Source: Mesorhizobium sp. M7A.F.Ca.US.008.03.1.1 (GTDB lineage Bacteria > Pseudomonadota > Alphaproteobacteria > Rhizobiales > Rhizobiaceae). From it: a stretch of DNA of 64,000 nt. The position numbers were made by a program, and so were the translations under genes. The DNA lies in the NCBI RefSeq assembly GCF_003997495.1, contig NZ_RZRU01000025.1, positions 1 through 64,000 on the forward strand, in the 5' to 3' direction. Positions 26,091 through 35,608 of this stretch are shown here, in pieces. The number at the start of each line of letters is the position of its first letter. Within the stretch, counting starts at the first letter, position 1. The notes below the pieces were generated by a model, which did not search any database, had not been told where the DNA came from, and saw only the letters and a list, made by a program, of their open reading frames with translations.

Positions 26091-26649
26091 GTTCAACCTC
26101 CCGTTTGGCTCAGTCGTTGGACCGGCCGATCTTGCACTGACCTGATTTGCCGTTTGCAGCGTGGACGCCCTCCTCCTCAAAGGGGTTCCCGGCACAGAAA
26201 GAATGGCGTCGTTCCAGCCACGATCATGGACCTTAGAGACTCATCCTTCGTTCGTAAATAGTCCGATTTGTCTGACATATCACATATCTGCGACAAGGCT
26301 TGCGGGGGTAGGATCCGCTCGCCATCGGGCCATTTTTCGTACTCTCCCGCCGCCCGAGCCCACCGGGCCGGATGCGACAGATTGACGGTACAGCGCATTT
26401 TTGTATTAGTAAACAGTATTAGTTTTAGGCAATGCCGGCGGTTTTCGCGGCGTATCCACCGGCGAGCCGTCCGCACGGCCAGGCCGCCGCCCGAGCCTTT
26501 CGCCCTTTGAGTTTTGGCTTGTATGGAGATGCATGGCGGATGGACCTCCGGCTTACTAATAGTTATAAACGACCTTGACGATATCTCTATAGATCGACGG
26601 CGTCACGCCATCTTGCCGGCCTGACCGGCCTGCCAGACTGGGATTTGCC
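26091..26649. promoter_or_regulatory. Divergent control region of the second ABC importer and its LacI regulator
   Basis: A 559-bp AT-richer region between divergent genes. TATTAGTAA at 26404-26412 recurs inverted as TTACTAATA at 26554-26562, a candidate pair of operator half-sites, one near each gene. No coding sequence in it is supported. Confidence 0.45.
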
Positions 26650-27771
26650 ATGAGCGAGACGACGGATCGGGCCAGCGACACGGCGAGGCGGCGCAAGGCG
26701 CCGGCCAAGGGCGCCAAGAGCCGCGTCACCATGATCGATATCGCCAGGGCGGCCGGCTGCTCGCAGGCGACCGTTTCCTTCGTGCTCAACAATTCGCCAG
26801 GGATCAAGCTGTCGCAGCAGACCCGCGAACGGGTGATCGAAGCCGCGCGGACGCTTGGCTACACCGCGCCTGCTTTCGAGGCACTCCACCCGGCGCTGCC
26901 TGCCTTCGAGGGGCCCGCCTTCGAAGGCCTGGACGGCGTCATCGGCTTCGCCGTCGACCAGCTCGCCACCAGCCCGGAAGCCGTCGTTGCCATCGAGGGT
27001 GCGCGCCAGGCCTCGTGGAATGCCGGCAACGTGCTTCTGGTGGCGCAGACGCTGGGCGATTCCGTCATGGAGCCGCGCGCCATCGCAGCCCTGACCAAGC
27101 GGGGCATTTCGGCGCTGATCTACATGACCATCTTCACCCGCGAGATCACAGCGCCCGACTATCTCTACGGCCTCGACATCCCGGTGATCCTGCTCAACTG
27201 CTACACGGCGGATTACGCCTTCCCCGCCGTGGTGCCGAGCGAGATCGCCGGCGGCCAGAGCTCGACCCGCCATCTGATCAGCCACGGCCACCGCCGCATC
27301 GCCACCATCACCGGCGAGCCGTGGATGCAGGCCGCACAGGACCGGCTGAAGGGCTACCGCCGCGCGCTCGCCACCGCCGACATCCCGTTCGATCCGGAGC
27401 GGGTGATCGAGGGCGACTGGTCGGCCAGCGCCGGCTACGCCGCGACCGTCAAGCTCTTGGCGCTGAAAGACCGCCCGACCGCCATCTTCTGCCAGAACGA
27501 CCGCACCGCGATCGGCTGCTACGAAGCGCTGAAGGAAGCCGGCCTGCACATCCCTGGGGACATTTCCGTCGTCGGCTACGACGACGAGGAAATCGCCCGT
27601 CACCTCTTCCCGCCGCTGACAACCTCCATCCTGCCGCACATGGCGATGGGCCAATGGGCGATCGAACAGCTGGAAGCGCCGGCGGCGGCGGGACGGGGGA
27701 GGTATCCGATCACGAAGCTGGAGTGCCCGCTGGTGGAGCGGGAGAGTGTGAGGGGGGTGGGAGTTACTTGA
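26650..27771 (+). CDS. LacI-family transcriptional regulator of the second ABC importer
   Basis: A 373-residue regulator with a basic N-terminal extension of about 25 residues, a LacI helix-turn-helix at about 27-50 (MIDIARAAGCSQATVSFVLN), and a sugar-sensor domain. It is divergent from the binding-protein gene of the RbsA/RbsC-type importer, so it probably represses that operon. An unusual repeat-like stretch (APAFEALHPALPAFEGPAFE) lies just after the DNA-binding domain. Confidence 0.88.
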   Translation: MSETTDRASDTARRRKAPAKGAKSRVTMIDIARAAGCSQATVSFVLNNSPGIKLSQQTRERVIEAARTLGYTAPAFEALHPALPAFEGPAFEGLDGVIGFAVDQLATSPEAVVAIEGARQASWNAGNVLLVAQTLGDSVMEPRAIAALTKRGISALIYMTIFTREITAPDYLYGLDIPVILLNCYTADYAFPAVVPSEIAGGQSSTRHLISHGHRRIATITGEPWMQAAQDRLKGYRRALATADIPFDPERVIEGDWSASAGYAATVKLLALKDRPTAIFCQNDRTAIGCYEALKEAGLHIPGDISVVGYDDEEIARHLFPPLTTSILPHMAMGQWAIEQLEAPAAAGRGRYPITKLECPLVERESVRGVGVT

Positions 27772-27931
27772 GGCCGCGAACCTTTCGCGCAACGCAACAA
27801 GCCAGAACCAAGCGGGCTAGGCGGATTGGCAACAGGAATCAGTTGGTGCACATCCGCGCCAGCGCACATCTTGACCTGACCGCCGCCTAGTAGTTCTTCT
27901 TATTGATGGCCTATTGGCTTTAACTTAGCGG

Positions 27932-28681
27932 TCAGATATCGGCGATCATTAGTTTAGTCGAAATAAGATCAGACACTACGTTAGACGCCTGGATGCTATC
28001 GAAGCAATCGATCAGCTTGAAGCCGCCGATGGAATTGACTTCTGCCATTAGCTTTCGGAAAGACCGGCGCTCGAAGAGCTTCTTGTTACCTTTATAAGAC
28101 GCAACGAGCCTTTCTAGGATCGCTCCAAAAAGTTCCGTCGACTGCGACGTCGTCGGCCTTTCGACTAGGTTTGCCCGGACGTCAGACTTGAAAAGAAAAG
28201 CCTCGAGCGCGACCTCCCTATCAAGCTCGGGTACGCGAGCGCAGAGATGCGCCATCCACCAGAGCCGCGACCCTGCGTTGTCTCGTTCGCTTTGACGTTT
28301 ATCACGGGCGAAGAAGTGCCTGCGTATATGCGTAACGGCCTGCTCATCGTCGTTCGGGATCGGCCATCGGCGTCTCGAATATTCCAGGAGATGGGTGTGG
28401 ACATAATAAGCCCACAGCCGCTCGTCACGAGCCTCATAAGCTGTAAGGCCGTCGAAGGCATCGTAGAGAACAATGCAGTTGTCCACCTCATAGTGGTCGG
28501 CGCCCTTCGAAAACGTCATGTCCTTGAGACGCGACTCATTCACTTCGCGGTCAAGCGAGAACCAAAGGGCGTCGTCGACTTCAATGCTTTCGAAGTTTCC
28601 ACTTCGATATTGCTGAAGATTGGTCGGAACCGCCTGACGGAGTTCTTCGAGGGTCACACCCTTCAGGAGTCTAGCCTTCAT
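27932..28681 (-). CDS. Uncharacterised protein, DUF6339-like, of the methyltransferase/GHKL cluster
   Basis: A 249-residue protein of unknown function, probably of the DUF6339 type. It is largely alpha-helical by composition, with no signal peptide or membrane segment. Its start overlaps the stop of the 278-residue protein upstream by 4 bp, so it is translationally coupled to it. It is the last gene of a minus-strand set with a GHKL ATPase and a cytosine methyltransferase. Base composition is visibly more AT-rich than in the flanking operons. Any defence role is inferred from context only. Confidence 0.75.
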   Translation of the reverse strand: MKARLLKGVTLEELRQAVPTNLQQYRSGNFESIEVDDALWFSLDREVNESRLKDMTFSKGADHYEVDNCIVLYDAFDGLTAYEARDERLWAYYVHTHLLEYSRRRWPIPNDDEQAVTHIRRHFFARDKRQSERDNAGSRLWWMAHLCARVPELDREVALEAFLFKSDVRANLVERPTTSQSTELFGAILERLVASYKGNKKLFERRSFRKLMAEVNSIGGFKLIDCFDSIQASNVVSDLISTKLMIADI

Positions 28682-29514
28682 AAATCCGCCTTGAAGAAAT
28701 AAGCGTCGATGAGCTTCATAGGATGTTTCATTAGTTCCTGAGCTACGAAAGACGCGCTCTGATGGTCCAGGTTGATCGACAGGTCATCACACCTCTTGTG
28801 GAAGATGTGCGCCCATCTATAGTTCTCGACTTCATCGGGTTCGTACTTCAGTAGCGAAACGCACTGGATAACCGCGCCAAGATAGATCGAGTTGAGAAGG
28901 ATGGCCTTTTTCCCGCTATCGTTGCGGGCTAGGTCGATTTTTGCCTTGGTGTCGGGGCTGACAGAGATAATAACTTTGTCGCCGTAGGGGTCCACGCGCC
29001 ATTGATTGTCGGGGACGTCATAGCTCTTGACCAGCTGGAACGCCGAACTAATGGGTTTGAACGCGTCGCGATCGACGTAGATCGCCTGTGGGACCTCGAG
29101 CGCCAGTGCTGCGCCTTCATCGAAGGCGAACGGGCCTGCGCCGAATTCGGCATTGATCCATTTGCACGTGAAGCTTGCGATGTTCGTCCTCGCCACGACG
29201 TAGGGGTAGATCAGCACCTCACCGCGAATGGACCCTGCAGGAAAACTGTGAGAGAACGTCGGGACATCGCTAAGCACAGCCTTCCGGAAGTAGGTGTCGC
29301 GGCATGCGAACACCACGGAATATGCAGCGCGTCCGGCTTCGATTTCCGCCACGATCTCGGGCACCGAGAGGGCGAAGGAGATATTAGCCGTAAGCGTCAG
29401 ACCGTCGCCCGATTGGGTGAAGTCGACGGTCGCTTGGATGTCGCCATCGATATAGTCGTCAACCGATGGACGAAGAACGGGGTAGGGGAACGCCCTGAGA
29501 AGATCAAACTGCAT
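28678..29514 (-). CDS. Uncharacterised protein of the methyltransferase/GHKL cluster
   Basis: A 278-residue protein I do not recognise. The N-terminal half looks beta-rich (repeated short hydrophobic strands) and the C-terminal third helix-rich; there is no signal peptide, membrane segment or known catalytic motif. It overlaps the GHKL ATPase gene upstream by 11 bp and the downstream gene by 4 bp, which indicates tight co-expression with both. Confidence 0.72.
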   Translation of the reverse strand: MQFDLLRAFPYPVLRPSVDDYIDGDIQATVDFTQSGDGLTLTANISFALSVPEIVAEIEAGRAAYSVVFACRDTYFRKAVLSDVPTFSHSFPAGSIRGEVLIYPYVVARTNIASFTCKWINAEFGAGPFAFDEGAALALEVPQAIYVDRDAFKPISSAFQLVKSYDVPDNQWRVDPYGDKVIISVSPDTKAKIDLARNDSGKKAILLNSIYLGAVIQCVSLLKYEPDEVENYRWAHIFHKRCDDLSINLDHQSASFVAQELMKHPMKLIDAYFFKADL

Positions 29515-31378
29515 GTGTTACAACCTTGATCGTGCCGATAAACTCACGGTCGAGTTCGACCTCGAACGACAGACGTTCCCCTGAAATCATCTGAAGCGAA
29601 CCAACAATTCCGGCTGTTACCTCGCCGATCGTCGAATTTACGACGTTCAGAGGTCTATCGGTGTCAGCTCCGGAATCCTGGAGCACAACTCGCCCCATAC
29701 CGGTTCTCAGCGGTGTGAAGGCGATCCGGCGGCGCCGTTTGTCTAAGAGGGGAACGGCTCGGACGTCCCGGACCGGAGCTGCGGAAAAAGCTCCGTGTTG
29801 CGCGTTGCCCATCCCGCCCTCGCTCGCGTCGTCTCCACCCGAGCTATCGTTTGCTGTTGCCTCCCCTGCACCGCCTGCGCCGGGGCCAATATTTTTGCCA
29901 TCCGCATTGGTCTCTTCGGGACTGTCGACGACGTCGTTGTCGTCGAGGTCTAAGACGACCTCGTTGGTAGCCGAGACAGAGTTTGGCGCTCGCGTTTTAA
30001 TCTTTATCTGCCGCGCACGGATGACGATTTTTCCTGCAGGGTTTTCATCCGGCTTCTTTCCGCCCCCTTCGTCTTCCTCGTCGGCGAAAAAGTCCGCTAG
30101 TTCATCAAGATTCGTCACCTCAGTGACAGGATCTTGGGCATGACGCTTAAGCATTTCGCGAACAAATGCAGCAAGCTCTTTAAGTGCCGTTTTGCCAGCG
30201 CTACGCTTATCTGGCGGAAGCCGCTCTGGTTCGAAGGCATCATGGCGTGGCGGCTCCATTCCGCGTAGCAGTGCCTGACCCTTGGTGCTGGTGCACTCAA
30301 GCACCGCAACGAAGTCTTTGAATTCGCCGAAGCGCTTGAGCCCAGTGAGCTCCTCAGTAATCAGCATACCGTTTCTCAGCACGGCCACTTTTTTCGGCAG
30401 CTTTTCACCGACAAGAATTCGTACTTGGCAGTCGCCAAGATGAAGGTTTTGCGTGTTCTCGATAGAAACGCCTTCGCCACCTTCCAGAGCTTCCAGGTAG
30501 CTCAGAATTGTCCTGAAGCGCCCTGCTTCGCCTTCCTGCTCGTCGGCCACCTTGGCCAGCGTCGTGTCGTTCAGCAAAGTATCCAGGCTTGCCAAATTGA
30601 TGTCGTGGCCTCCCTCGATGGAAACTTCCAGCTCGCCGCGTTTGATCGCGCCAAAGAAATTCATGAGGATGTTGGCAGTCAAAACTTTCTGCCAGTCCTT
30701 CACAGCGTCGAAGCCTAAGATGCTAAGCGTCGTGCCGGCGAAGCCTGAAATCTGACTGTCATGCGTTCTGCGTAGCCAATCAGGAACGTCATCCGTGATA
30801 GAGGTGATGGGCATGCATCCGTCGGTTTCGCCCCAAAACCCGGTTCCTCTTCGTACCTTTTTCTTGTCGAGGTGGGACATAAGTACGGACTTGCCCTGGA
30901 CGTAATGGTGCCAGTTCTCGTCCTCGTCTTTCCAAACTGTCGTCACGAAGACCGTACGCAATCCGGAAACGGTGAAAGGTGCGAACTTTCCGATGCCGTA
31001 GGATCCCGTTGATGTATCAGCCTTACGGCTCTGGCCTGTGGCTTTCAGAAGGGCGAAGAACGGCTGCCCGTTTTCACACGGACCTTTAACTCCGATCGTG
31101 TTCGAATCTTCGATTTGCAGAACGAGCAGGTCTTTTTTCTTGAGCAGGCCCTGCGCGTGATTGAAAAACTTGATCGCCTTCTCGTTTTGCTCGACCTTCG
31201 CAGAAACTAAGCACTTGTCGATCGTTGCTGAAAAGCTATCGAAGTCGGGAATTCGGGACGGGGAGATTTTCTTAAGCGAAACGCGGATGCGCGCCGGATT
31301 TCCGGCTTTCGCGTCTATGGTGTTCTGTGGGACCTCGCGGCCAAGATGCTGAAACGGGTTGCCGCTGAAGTGCTCCAT
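29504..31378 (-). CDS. GHKL-type ATPase (MutL/Hsp90-like fold) linked to a DNA methyltransferase
   Basis: A 624-residue protein with an N-terminal GHKL ATPase domain. The N box is seen at residues 15-23 (EVPQNTIDA), motif II is an altered form at 88-96 (QIEDSNTIG, with Asp91) and the G box is GSYGIGK at 125-131. A linker rich in Asp, Glu, Gly and Ser lies at about 440-530, followed by a C-terminal domain with beta-strand character. GHKL ATPases of this kind are known beside DNA methyltransferases in prokaryotic modification and defence clusters. It starts 70 bp after the cytosine methyltransferase. Specific function is unknown. Confidence 0.78.
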   Translation of the reverse strand: MEHFSGNPFQHLGREVPQNTIDAKAGNPARIRVSLKKISPSRIPDFDSFSATIDKCLVSAKVEQNEKAIKFFNHAQGLLKKKDLLVLQIEDSNTIGVKGPCENGQPFFALLKATGQSRKADTSTGSYGIGKFAPFTVSGLRTVFVTTVWKDEDENWHHYVQGKSVLMSHLDKKKVRRGTGFWGETDGCMPITSITDDVPDWLRRTHDSQISGFAGTTLSILGFDAVKDWQKVLTANILMNFFGAIKRGELEVSIEGGHDINLASLDTLLNDTTLAKVADEQEGEAGRFRTILSYLEALEGGEGVSIENTQNLHLGDCQVRILVGEKLPKKVAVLRNGMLITEELTGLKRFGEFKDFVAVLECTSTKGQALLRGMEPPRHDAFEPERLPPDKRSAGKTALKELAAFVREMLKRHAQDPVTEVTNLDELADFFADEEDEGGGKKPDENPAGKIVIRARQIKIKTRAPNSVSATNEVVLDLDDNDVVDSPEETNADGKNIGPGAGGAGEATANDSSGGDDASEGGMGNAQHGAFSAAPVRDVRAVPLLDKRRRRIAFTPLRTGMGRVVLQDSGADTDRPLNVVNSTIGEVTAGIVGSLQMISGERLSFEVELDREFIGTIKVVTHAV

Positions 31379-31447
31379 CGCGGAATCGTTGAAACCGTCC
31401 CATTAACCCGACGCGTCAATCGGGAACTCGAACCCCACCTTTGCCAA

Positions 31448-32437
31448 TTAGGATACCCCATTCACAAGCTTGGCTTTTACGCGTTCCGCTAAAAGTTTTG
31501 CTACCGGAACAGCGATCGCATTACCAACTTGTGTATAACGTTTCGCACGCGGCACAACCTCAGGAAACGAAAAATCCTTTGGAAAACCTTGCAATCGCAA
31601 GCATTCGTTCTCGGTCAGCTTTCTCAATCCGTGGCCATTCATAATGAATGGCACATTATGACCGCCGAGGCCCATATTGGCAGTCAGTGTTGGGCAAACA
31701 CCCGCTTCCTTCGCGCGTACCTCATACTTGCGAAGCTGATAAAGGCGCTCGCGATCAGTCACGGCTTCTGAGATCATCTTGTAGTAACGATTCTCATTAT
31801 CAAGATAATATTCGTCTGCTACGCTTTCTTCGAAGCTGATGTAGTCCCTCAGGCGCTTCGGCGTCGCATTCTTCTCAGCCGGGAAAGTGAATCGCCCGCT
31901 GTTGAAGTGCTCCATGGAGAGGGCGACCATAAACAGGCGGGTTCGCTGCTGGGGCAACTCTGTCAGTTCGAAGGCGCTCAGTTCTTGGGCGTTTTCTGGT
32001 CTGAACCAATATCCAGCCTTCTGGATGGCACGCTGAACCTCCAGAAACCATGCTCCACCCTCACCATACCGTAGAAACGGCGCATTCTCCAACACTAGAA
32101 CTTTTGGCTTTTCGTCGCCGAATTGCTCGATGATGCGGATGATCTCGAAAAACAGGCGACCTCGAGGATCCTCAAAGCCTTTCTTTTCTCCGGCCTGAGA
32201 GAAGCTCTGGCAAGGAAAGCCTGCATGAAGGATATCCACAGGCGTCAAGCTGTCAGCGACGACGTCGATTTCGGATACGCTTTTCGTGATCAGGCGGACG
32301 TGCGGAAGGTTTCTCCTGTACGTTTCCGCCGCATGATCGTCGATCTCCACTGCCCAAGAAGATTGAAAACCAGCCTGCTCGAAGCCGAGACAGAATCCGC
32401 CGATTCCGGAGAACAAAGCACCGCAAGTTAACGTCAT
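31448..32437 (-). CDS. C5-cytosine-specific DNA methyltransferase
   Basis: A 329-residue enzyme. Motif I is FSGIGGF at residues 9-15, the catalytic PCQ has Cys76 (GFPCQSFSQAG), motif VI is ENA at 117-119 instead of the usual ENV, motif VIII is QQRTR at 163-167 and motif X is QVGNAIAVPV near the C-terminus. All core motifs are present, so it should be active. I chose ATG at 32437; the open frame continues upstream to 32494, and no strong ribosome-binding site distinguishes them. No restriction endonuclease is seen beside it; the next genes are the GHKL ATPase and two unknown proteins. Confidence 0.92.
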   Translation of the reverse strand: MTLTCGALFSGIGGFCLGFEQAGFQSSWAVEIDDHAAETYRRNLPHVRLITKSVSEIDVVADSLTPVDILHAGFPCQSFSQAGEKKGFEDPRGRLFFEIIRIIEQFGDEKPKVLVLENAPFLRYGEGGAWFLEVQRAIQKAGYWFRPENAQELSAFELTELPQQRTRLFMVALSMEHFNSGRFTFPAEKNATPKRLRDYISFEESVADEYYLDNENRYYKMISEAVTDRERLYQLRKYEVRAKEAGVCPTLTANMGLGGHNVPFIMNGHGLRKLTENECLRLQGFPKDFSFPEVVPRAKRYTQVGNAIAVPVAKLLAERVKAKLVNGVS

Positions 32438-32832
32438 TTCTATACCAATTCTGAGACTCACAGACGCGCCGGAGCGCGCCTCTTTGTACACCAACGATCG
32501 ACAGTTCGGCAGCGGGTCTTGAAAAAATAAGGTTGTGCGTGCGATGTCGACGTAATGCCGCCTTTGCTCGACAAGGCGTTTTTTAGCCTAGGTAGTCGTT
32601 CGGACTTCAAACGGCTTGAGTTTTTACCTGGGCGCAAGGCCATCGCGAAAGCGACCGCAATTCATGCCCTTTGGAACACATATTGCCAGTGAGATCGCTT
32701 GGGATTGCTAAATGCCGTTACGTTACGCGCAAGTCATTCTGATTCCGACATGATTGGGAGAAGCTATTGGGCGATCCCAAAATTACGCTTCGTGAAAAAT
32801 CGCAAAAATTTCAATTGTTTGGTGATGTGTCA
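32438..32832. other. AT-rich non-coding stretch between methyltransferase and tRNA-Arg
   Basis: About 395 bp with lower GC than the rest of the window. Short frames here are not supported by start signals or recognisable sequence. It probably holds the methyltransferase promoter. Confidence 0.5.
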
Positions 32833-32909
<77 letters not shown>

Positions 32910-33041
32910 TTCCCGGAATCCGGAAAACGAACCAGCCGGTGAACCGGCAAGTCACGGCTTCTTAGCGGAAGCAGGCGCGGGCTTCAACGGGCAATTGGAG
33001 ATTGGCGGCGAGTTGGCTCGGGGCTTCCAGGCTGCGGCCTA

Positions 33042-33965
33042 TCAGGTTGCCGCCCCGCTCTTAACCGTCCGCCGCCCTCGCACCGCCCGCTTCGGCTTCT
33101 TCGCACCTGTCAGTTCGTGCATCGCATCCAGCTGCATCTGCTGCATTTCGGCCAGGCGGGTCCATTGGCGCGAGATGAGGTAGTCGAGTTTTTCGTGCAG
33201 GTGGCGCACTTCGAGCTCGGCCTTGAGATTGACGCGGTAGTCGTTGAAGGAGCGCAGGCGGTCCTTGGACTCCTGCCGCCTCTGGCTCATCATGATGATC
33301 GGCGCCTGGATGGCGGCGATGCAGGAGAGCAGCAGGTTGAGCAGGATGAAGGGGTAGGGATCGAAGGCGGCGCTCATGCCGGCGATCAGGTTGATGCCGA
33401 TCCACACCAGCAGCACGCTGCCGAAGGAGATCAGGAACCACCAGCTGCCGCCGAAGGAAGCCATGTTGTCGGAGACGCGGTCGGCAAAGGTGCGGTGCTC
33501 CTCGAACTCCTCCTCCGAGTTTTCGGAAATGGTGTCCTGCCTGGCGATCGATTCGACCACCTGGCGGTCGAGCTCGGAGAATTCGCCGTGCTCCTGCTGC
33601 AGCAGCTCCTCCATGTAGCGCATGCGGTAGCGGCCGAGCTCGGCGCGGCTGATGCGGGCGCCGGCCGGCAGGTCGGGATGGTCCGAGCGGATGCGGTCGG
33701 CAAGGCTCGGGCGCAGCGTGTCGATGCGCACCAGATCGCGCTTGCGGAATTTGCGGCCCGAGATCGCCGATGGTTTTTTCTTCGGCTTGCCACGGTGGGC
33801 GCCTGGGCCCGCAGGTTCGGAGTCCGGCACTTCGGGCGTCTCGAAGTGCTCGTCCGATACCGGATCGGCCTCCAGCTCACCGACGATCGGCGCCTCGAAA
33901 TATTCGCCGCCGTCATCGTTCTGATTGTCGGCCGGTTGCTCGGGCGTTTTGGGGACGGTGCTCAT
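33042..33965 (-). CDS. DUF1003 membrane protein
   Basis: A 307-residue protein. An acidic low-complexity N-terminus (about residues 1-70) precedes a helical region and two transmembrane helices at roughly 185-235 (FLISFGSVLLVWIGINLIAG and the following PFILLNLLLSCIAA), then the DUF1003 signature with MMSQRRQESKDR. AGGAG lies before the ATG at 33965. The family is widespread in bacteria and its function is not established. Confidence 0.85.
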   Translation of the reverse strand: MSTVPKTPEQPADNQNDDGGEYFEAPIVGELEADPVSDEHFETPEVPDSEPAGPGAHRGKPKKKPSAISGRKFRKRDLVRIDTLRPSLADRIRSDHPDLPAGARISRAELGRYRMRYMEELLQQEHGEFSELDRQVVESIARQDTISENSEEEFEEHRTFADRVSDNMASFGGSWWFLISFGSVLLVWIGINLIAGMSAAFDPYPFILLNLLLSCIAAIQAPIIMMSQRRQESKDRLRSFNDYRVNLKAELEVRHLHEKLDYLISRQWTRLAEMQQMQLDAMHELTGAKKPKRAVRGRRTVKSGAAT

Positions 33966-34067
33966 TGTGGGCTCCTGGTGGTGCTGGGCGGTGATATGCC
34001 TATGCCGCAACATCGCCAGCTTCGCGACGGATTTCGCGGCGGTACAATTGTTTTTGATCGAGGCCGA

Positions 34068-34130
34068 TCGCTCGTCATCCACGGGCGGAGCGGGAGCGAA
34101 GCGGTCGCGCGGACCCGAGGATCCTGTGTG
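34068..34130. repeat. Partial copy of palindromic repeat family A
   Basis: CTCGTCATCCACGGGCGGAG followed by AGCGAAGCGG and GACCCGAGGATCC matches the left part of the elements at 7952-8138 and 18655-18842; the right half is missing. Confidence 0.6.
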
Positions 34131-34170
34131 TTGTTGCGGTGAAGAACTTGCCCGATGTTAGCGCCAATCA

Positions 34171-34324
34171 CCCCCTCTGTCCTGCCGGACATCTCCCCCG
34201 CAAGGAGGGAGATTGGCTGTTATCCCGGCTTTCGCCAATTTCCACCGTCACAGGAGTGAGCGTAGCGCCGAAGCCGCTGATCTCCCCCCTTGCGGAGGAG
34301 ATGTCCGGCAGGACAGAGGGGGGT
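34171..34324. repeat. Palindromic intergenic repeat with CCCCCTCTGTCCTGCCGG ends
   Basis: About 154 bp with long inverted ends: CCCCCTCTGTCCTGCCGGAC at the left and GTCCGGCAGGACAGAGGGGG at the right, with inner ATCTCCCCC/GGAGAT blocks. It contains no supported gene. Together with the partial family A copy and the terminator at 34371-34393, it fills the gap between 33966 and 34508. Confidence 0.7.
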
Positions 34325-34370
34325 GCTGTCCTGCCAGCGTCCCGCAAAGGTTCTGCACGGCGACGGCAAC

Positions 34371-34393
34371 AAAAAACCCGCCTTGCGGGCGGG
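34371..34393 (-). terminator. Intrinsic terminator of the D,D-carboxypeptidase gene
   Basis: On the minus strand CCCGCC-CGCAA-GGCGGG is followed by six T residues, the classical form. It lies about 115 bp after the carboxypeptidase stop. Confidence 0.8.
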
Positions 34394-34508
34394 TCACGTT
34401 TCCGGTGGATCAATTGGCGCGACTCGGCACCATAGCCAAAACAGTAGCATAACTGCCCTCACCGGGCAATCCATCACCGCGCAGCCAGGTGCAAACGTGC
34501 GGCGGCCG

Positions 34509-35399
34509 CTATTGTTCGGCGAACATCAGCCTTGTCTTGGCGCCGTCCGTCGTCGGCGACAGGCTCCGCTGGATCAGCGCTTCGACATGGTCGTTGCGCT
34601 GGCGGGCTGAGTCGGCGCCCATCACCACGACGATCAGGTTGCGGCCGTCGGCATTGTAGGAGGTGACGATGTTGAAGCCCGACGCCCTGATGTAGCCGGT
34701 CTTGATGCCGTCGACGCCGCGCACGCGGCCGAGCATGTCGTTGTGGCCGCGCACCAGCCTGCCGCGGAACATGAAATCGCTTTCGGAGAAATAGTGGAAC
34801 TGCTGGGGAAAGCGCTGATGCAGCGCCATGCCGAGCACCGCCATGTCGCGCGCGGTGGTCATCTGGCTGTCGTCGGGCAGGCCGGAGGCGTTGCGGAAGG
34901 TGGTGCTGGTCATGCCGAGCTGGCGCGCCTTGGATGTCATCATGGCGGCGAACTGATCTTCACTGCCGCCGAGATATTCGCCGACCGCCACCGCCACGTC
35001 GTTGGCCGATTTGACGACGATGGCGCGGATCGCCGAATCGACGTCGATGCTCTCGCCGCGCCGGAAGCGCATCTTGGTCGGCGGCTGCGAGGCGGCATGG
35101 TCGGAAACCGGGATCTGCGTCTCCTTGGTGACGCGGCCGGACTCCAGCGCCTCGAACAGCAGATAGAGCGTCATCATCTTGGTCAGCGAGGCCGGATAGC
35201 GCTGCGCCGTCGAGCTGACCTCGAACAGCTGCTTGCCGGTCCTGGCGTCGACGACGATGGCGGCATATTTCTGCGCCGGCGCCGGCACGGCCAGCACGCT
35301 GTCGGGCGGCGTCGTGGTGGTGCAGCCGGCAAGCAGCACCAGCAGGGCGAGTGCCGCAAAAACTCTCTGGATGAGCGGAAGGGGACGCAGGTTGGACAA
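34509..35399 (-). CDS. D-alanyl-D-alanine carboxypeptidase, lipoprotein (peptidase S11)
   Basis: A 296-residue penicillin-binding-protein-type serine enzyme that trims the D-Ala of peptidoglycan stem peptides. The three active-site motifs are SLTK (71-74), SAN (131-133) and KTG (234-236). The N-terminus has a lipobox LLAGC with Cys26, so the protein is probably anchored to the membrane by lipid. The start appears to be TTG at 35399, because no ATG precedes the lipobox. The C-terminal PBP5 domain seen in longer homologues is absent. Confidence 0.92.
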   Translation of the reverse strand: MSNLRPLPLIQRVFAALALLVLLAGCTTTTPPDSVLAVPAPAQKYAAIVVDARTGKQLFEVSSTAQRYPASLTKMMTLYLLFEALESGRVTKETQIPVSDHAASQPPTKMRFRRGESIDVDSAIRAIVVKSANDVAVAVGEYLGGSEDQFAAMMTSKARQLGMTSTTFRNASGLPDDSQMTTARDMAVLGMALHQRFPQQFHYFSESDFMFRGRLVRGHNDMLGRVRGVDGIKTGYIRASGFNIVTSYNADGRNLIVVVMGADSARQRNDHVEALIQRSLSPTTDGAKTRLMFAEQ

Positions 35400-35608
35400 G
35401 GGCAGGACTGTTCTGGCGAAGCTGTTGCTGAGATGAGGCGAAGCTAACGTAACGCAAGTGATGCGTCCATTTGGTTAATGGCTGACAGGCCCAGGATTGT
35501 CGAGGGCTGAGGCTCGCCCCGAAAACGCCCGTTTCCGGTGTCTTTCCTTGCCAAGGCCGCGTTTCCTGTGGGAAGGGGCGTGGTATCTGGCGGCTAGGGG
35601 GGCTTGGC

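Noticed and set aside
32458-32643. Possible Vsr-type endonuclease upstream of the cytosine methyltransferase
   Set aside because: The short frame on the minus strand lacks Vsr motifs, and the other frames contain stops.
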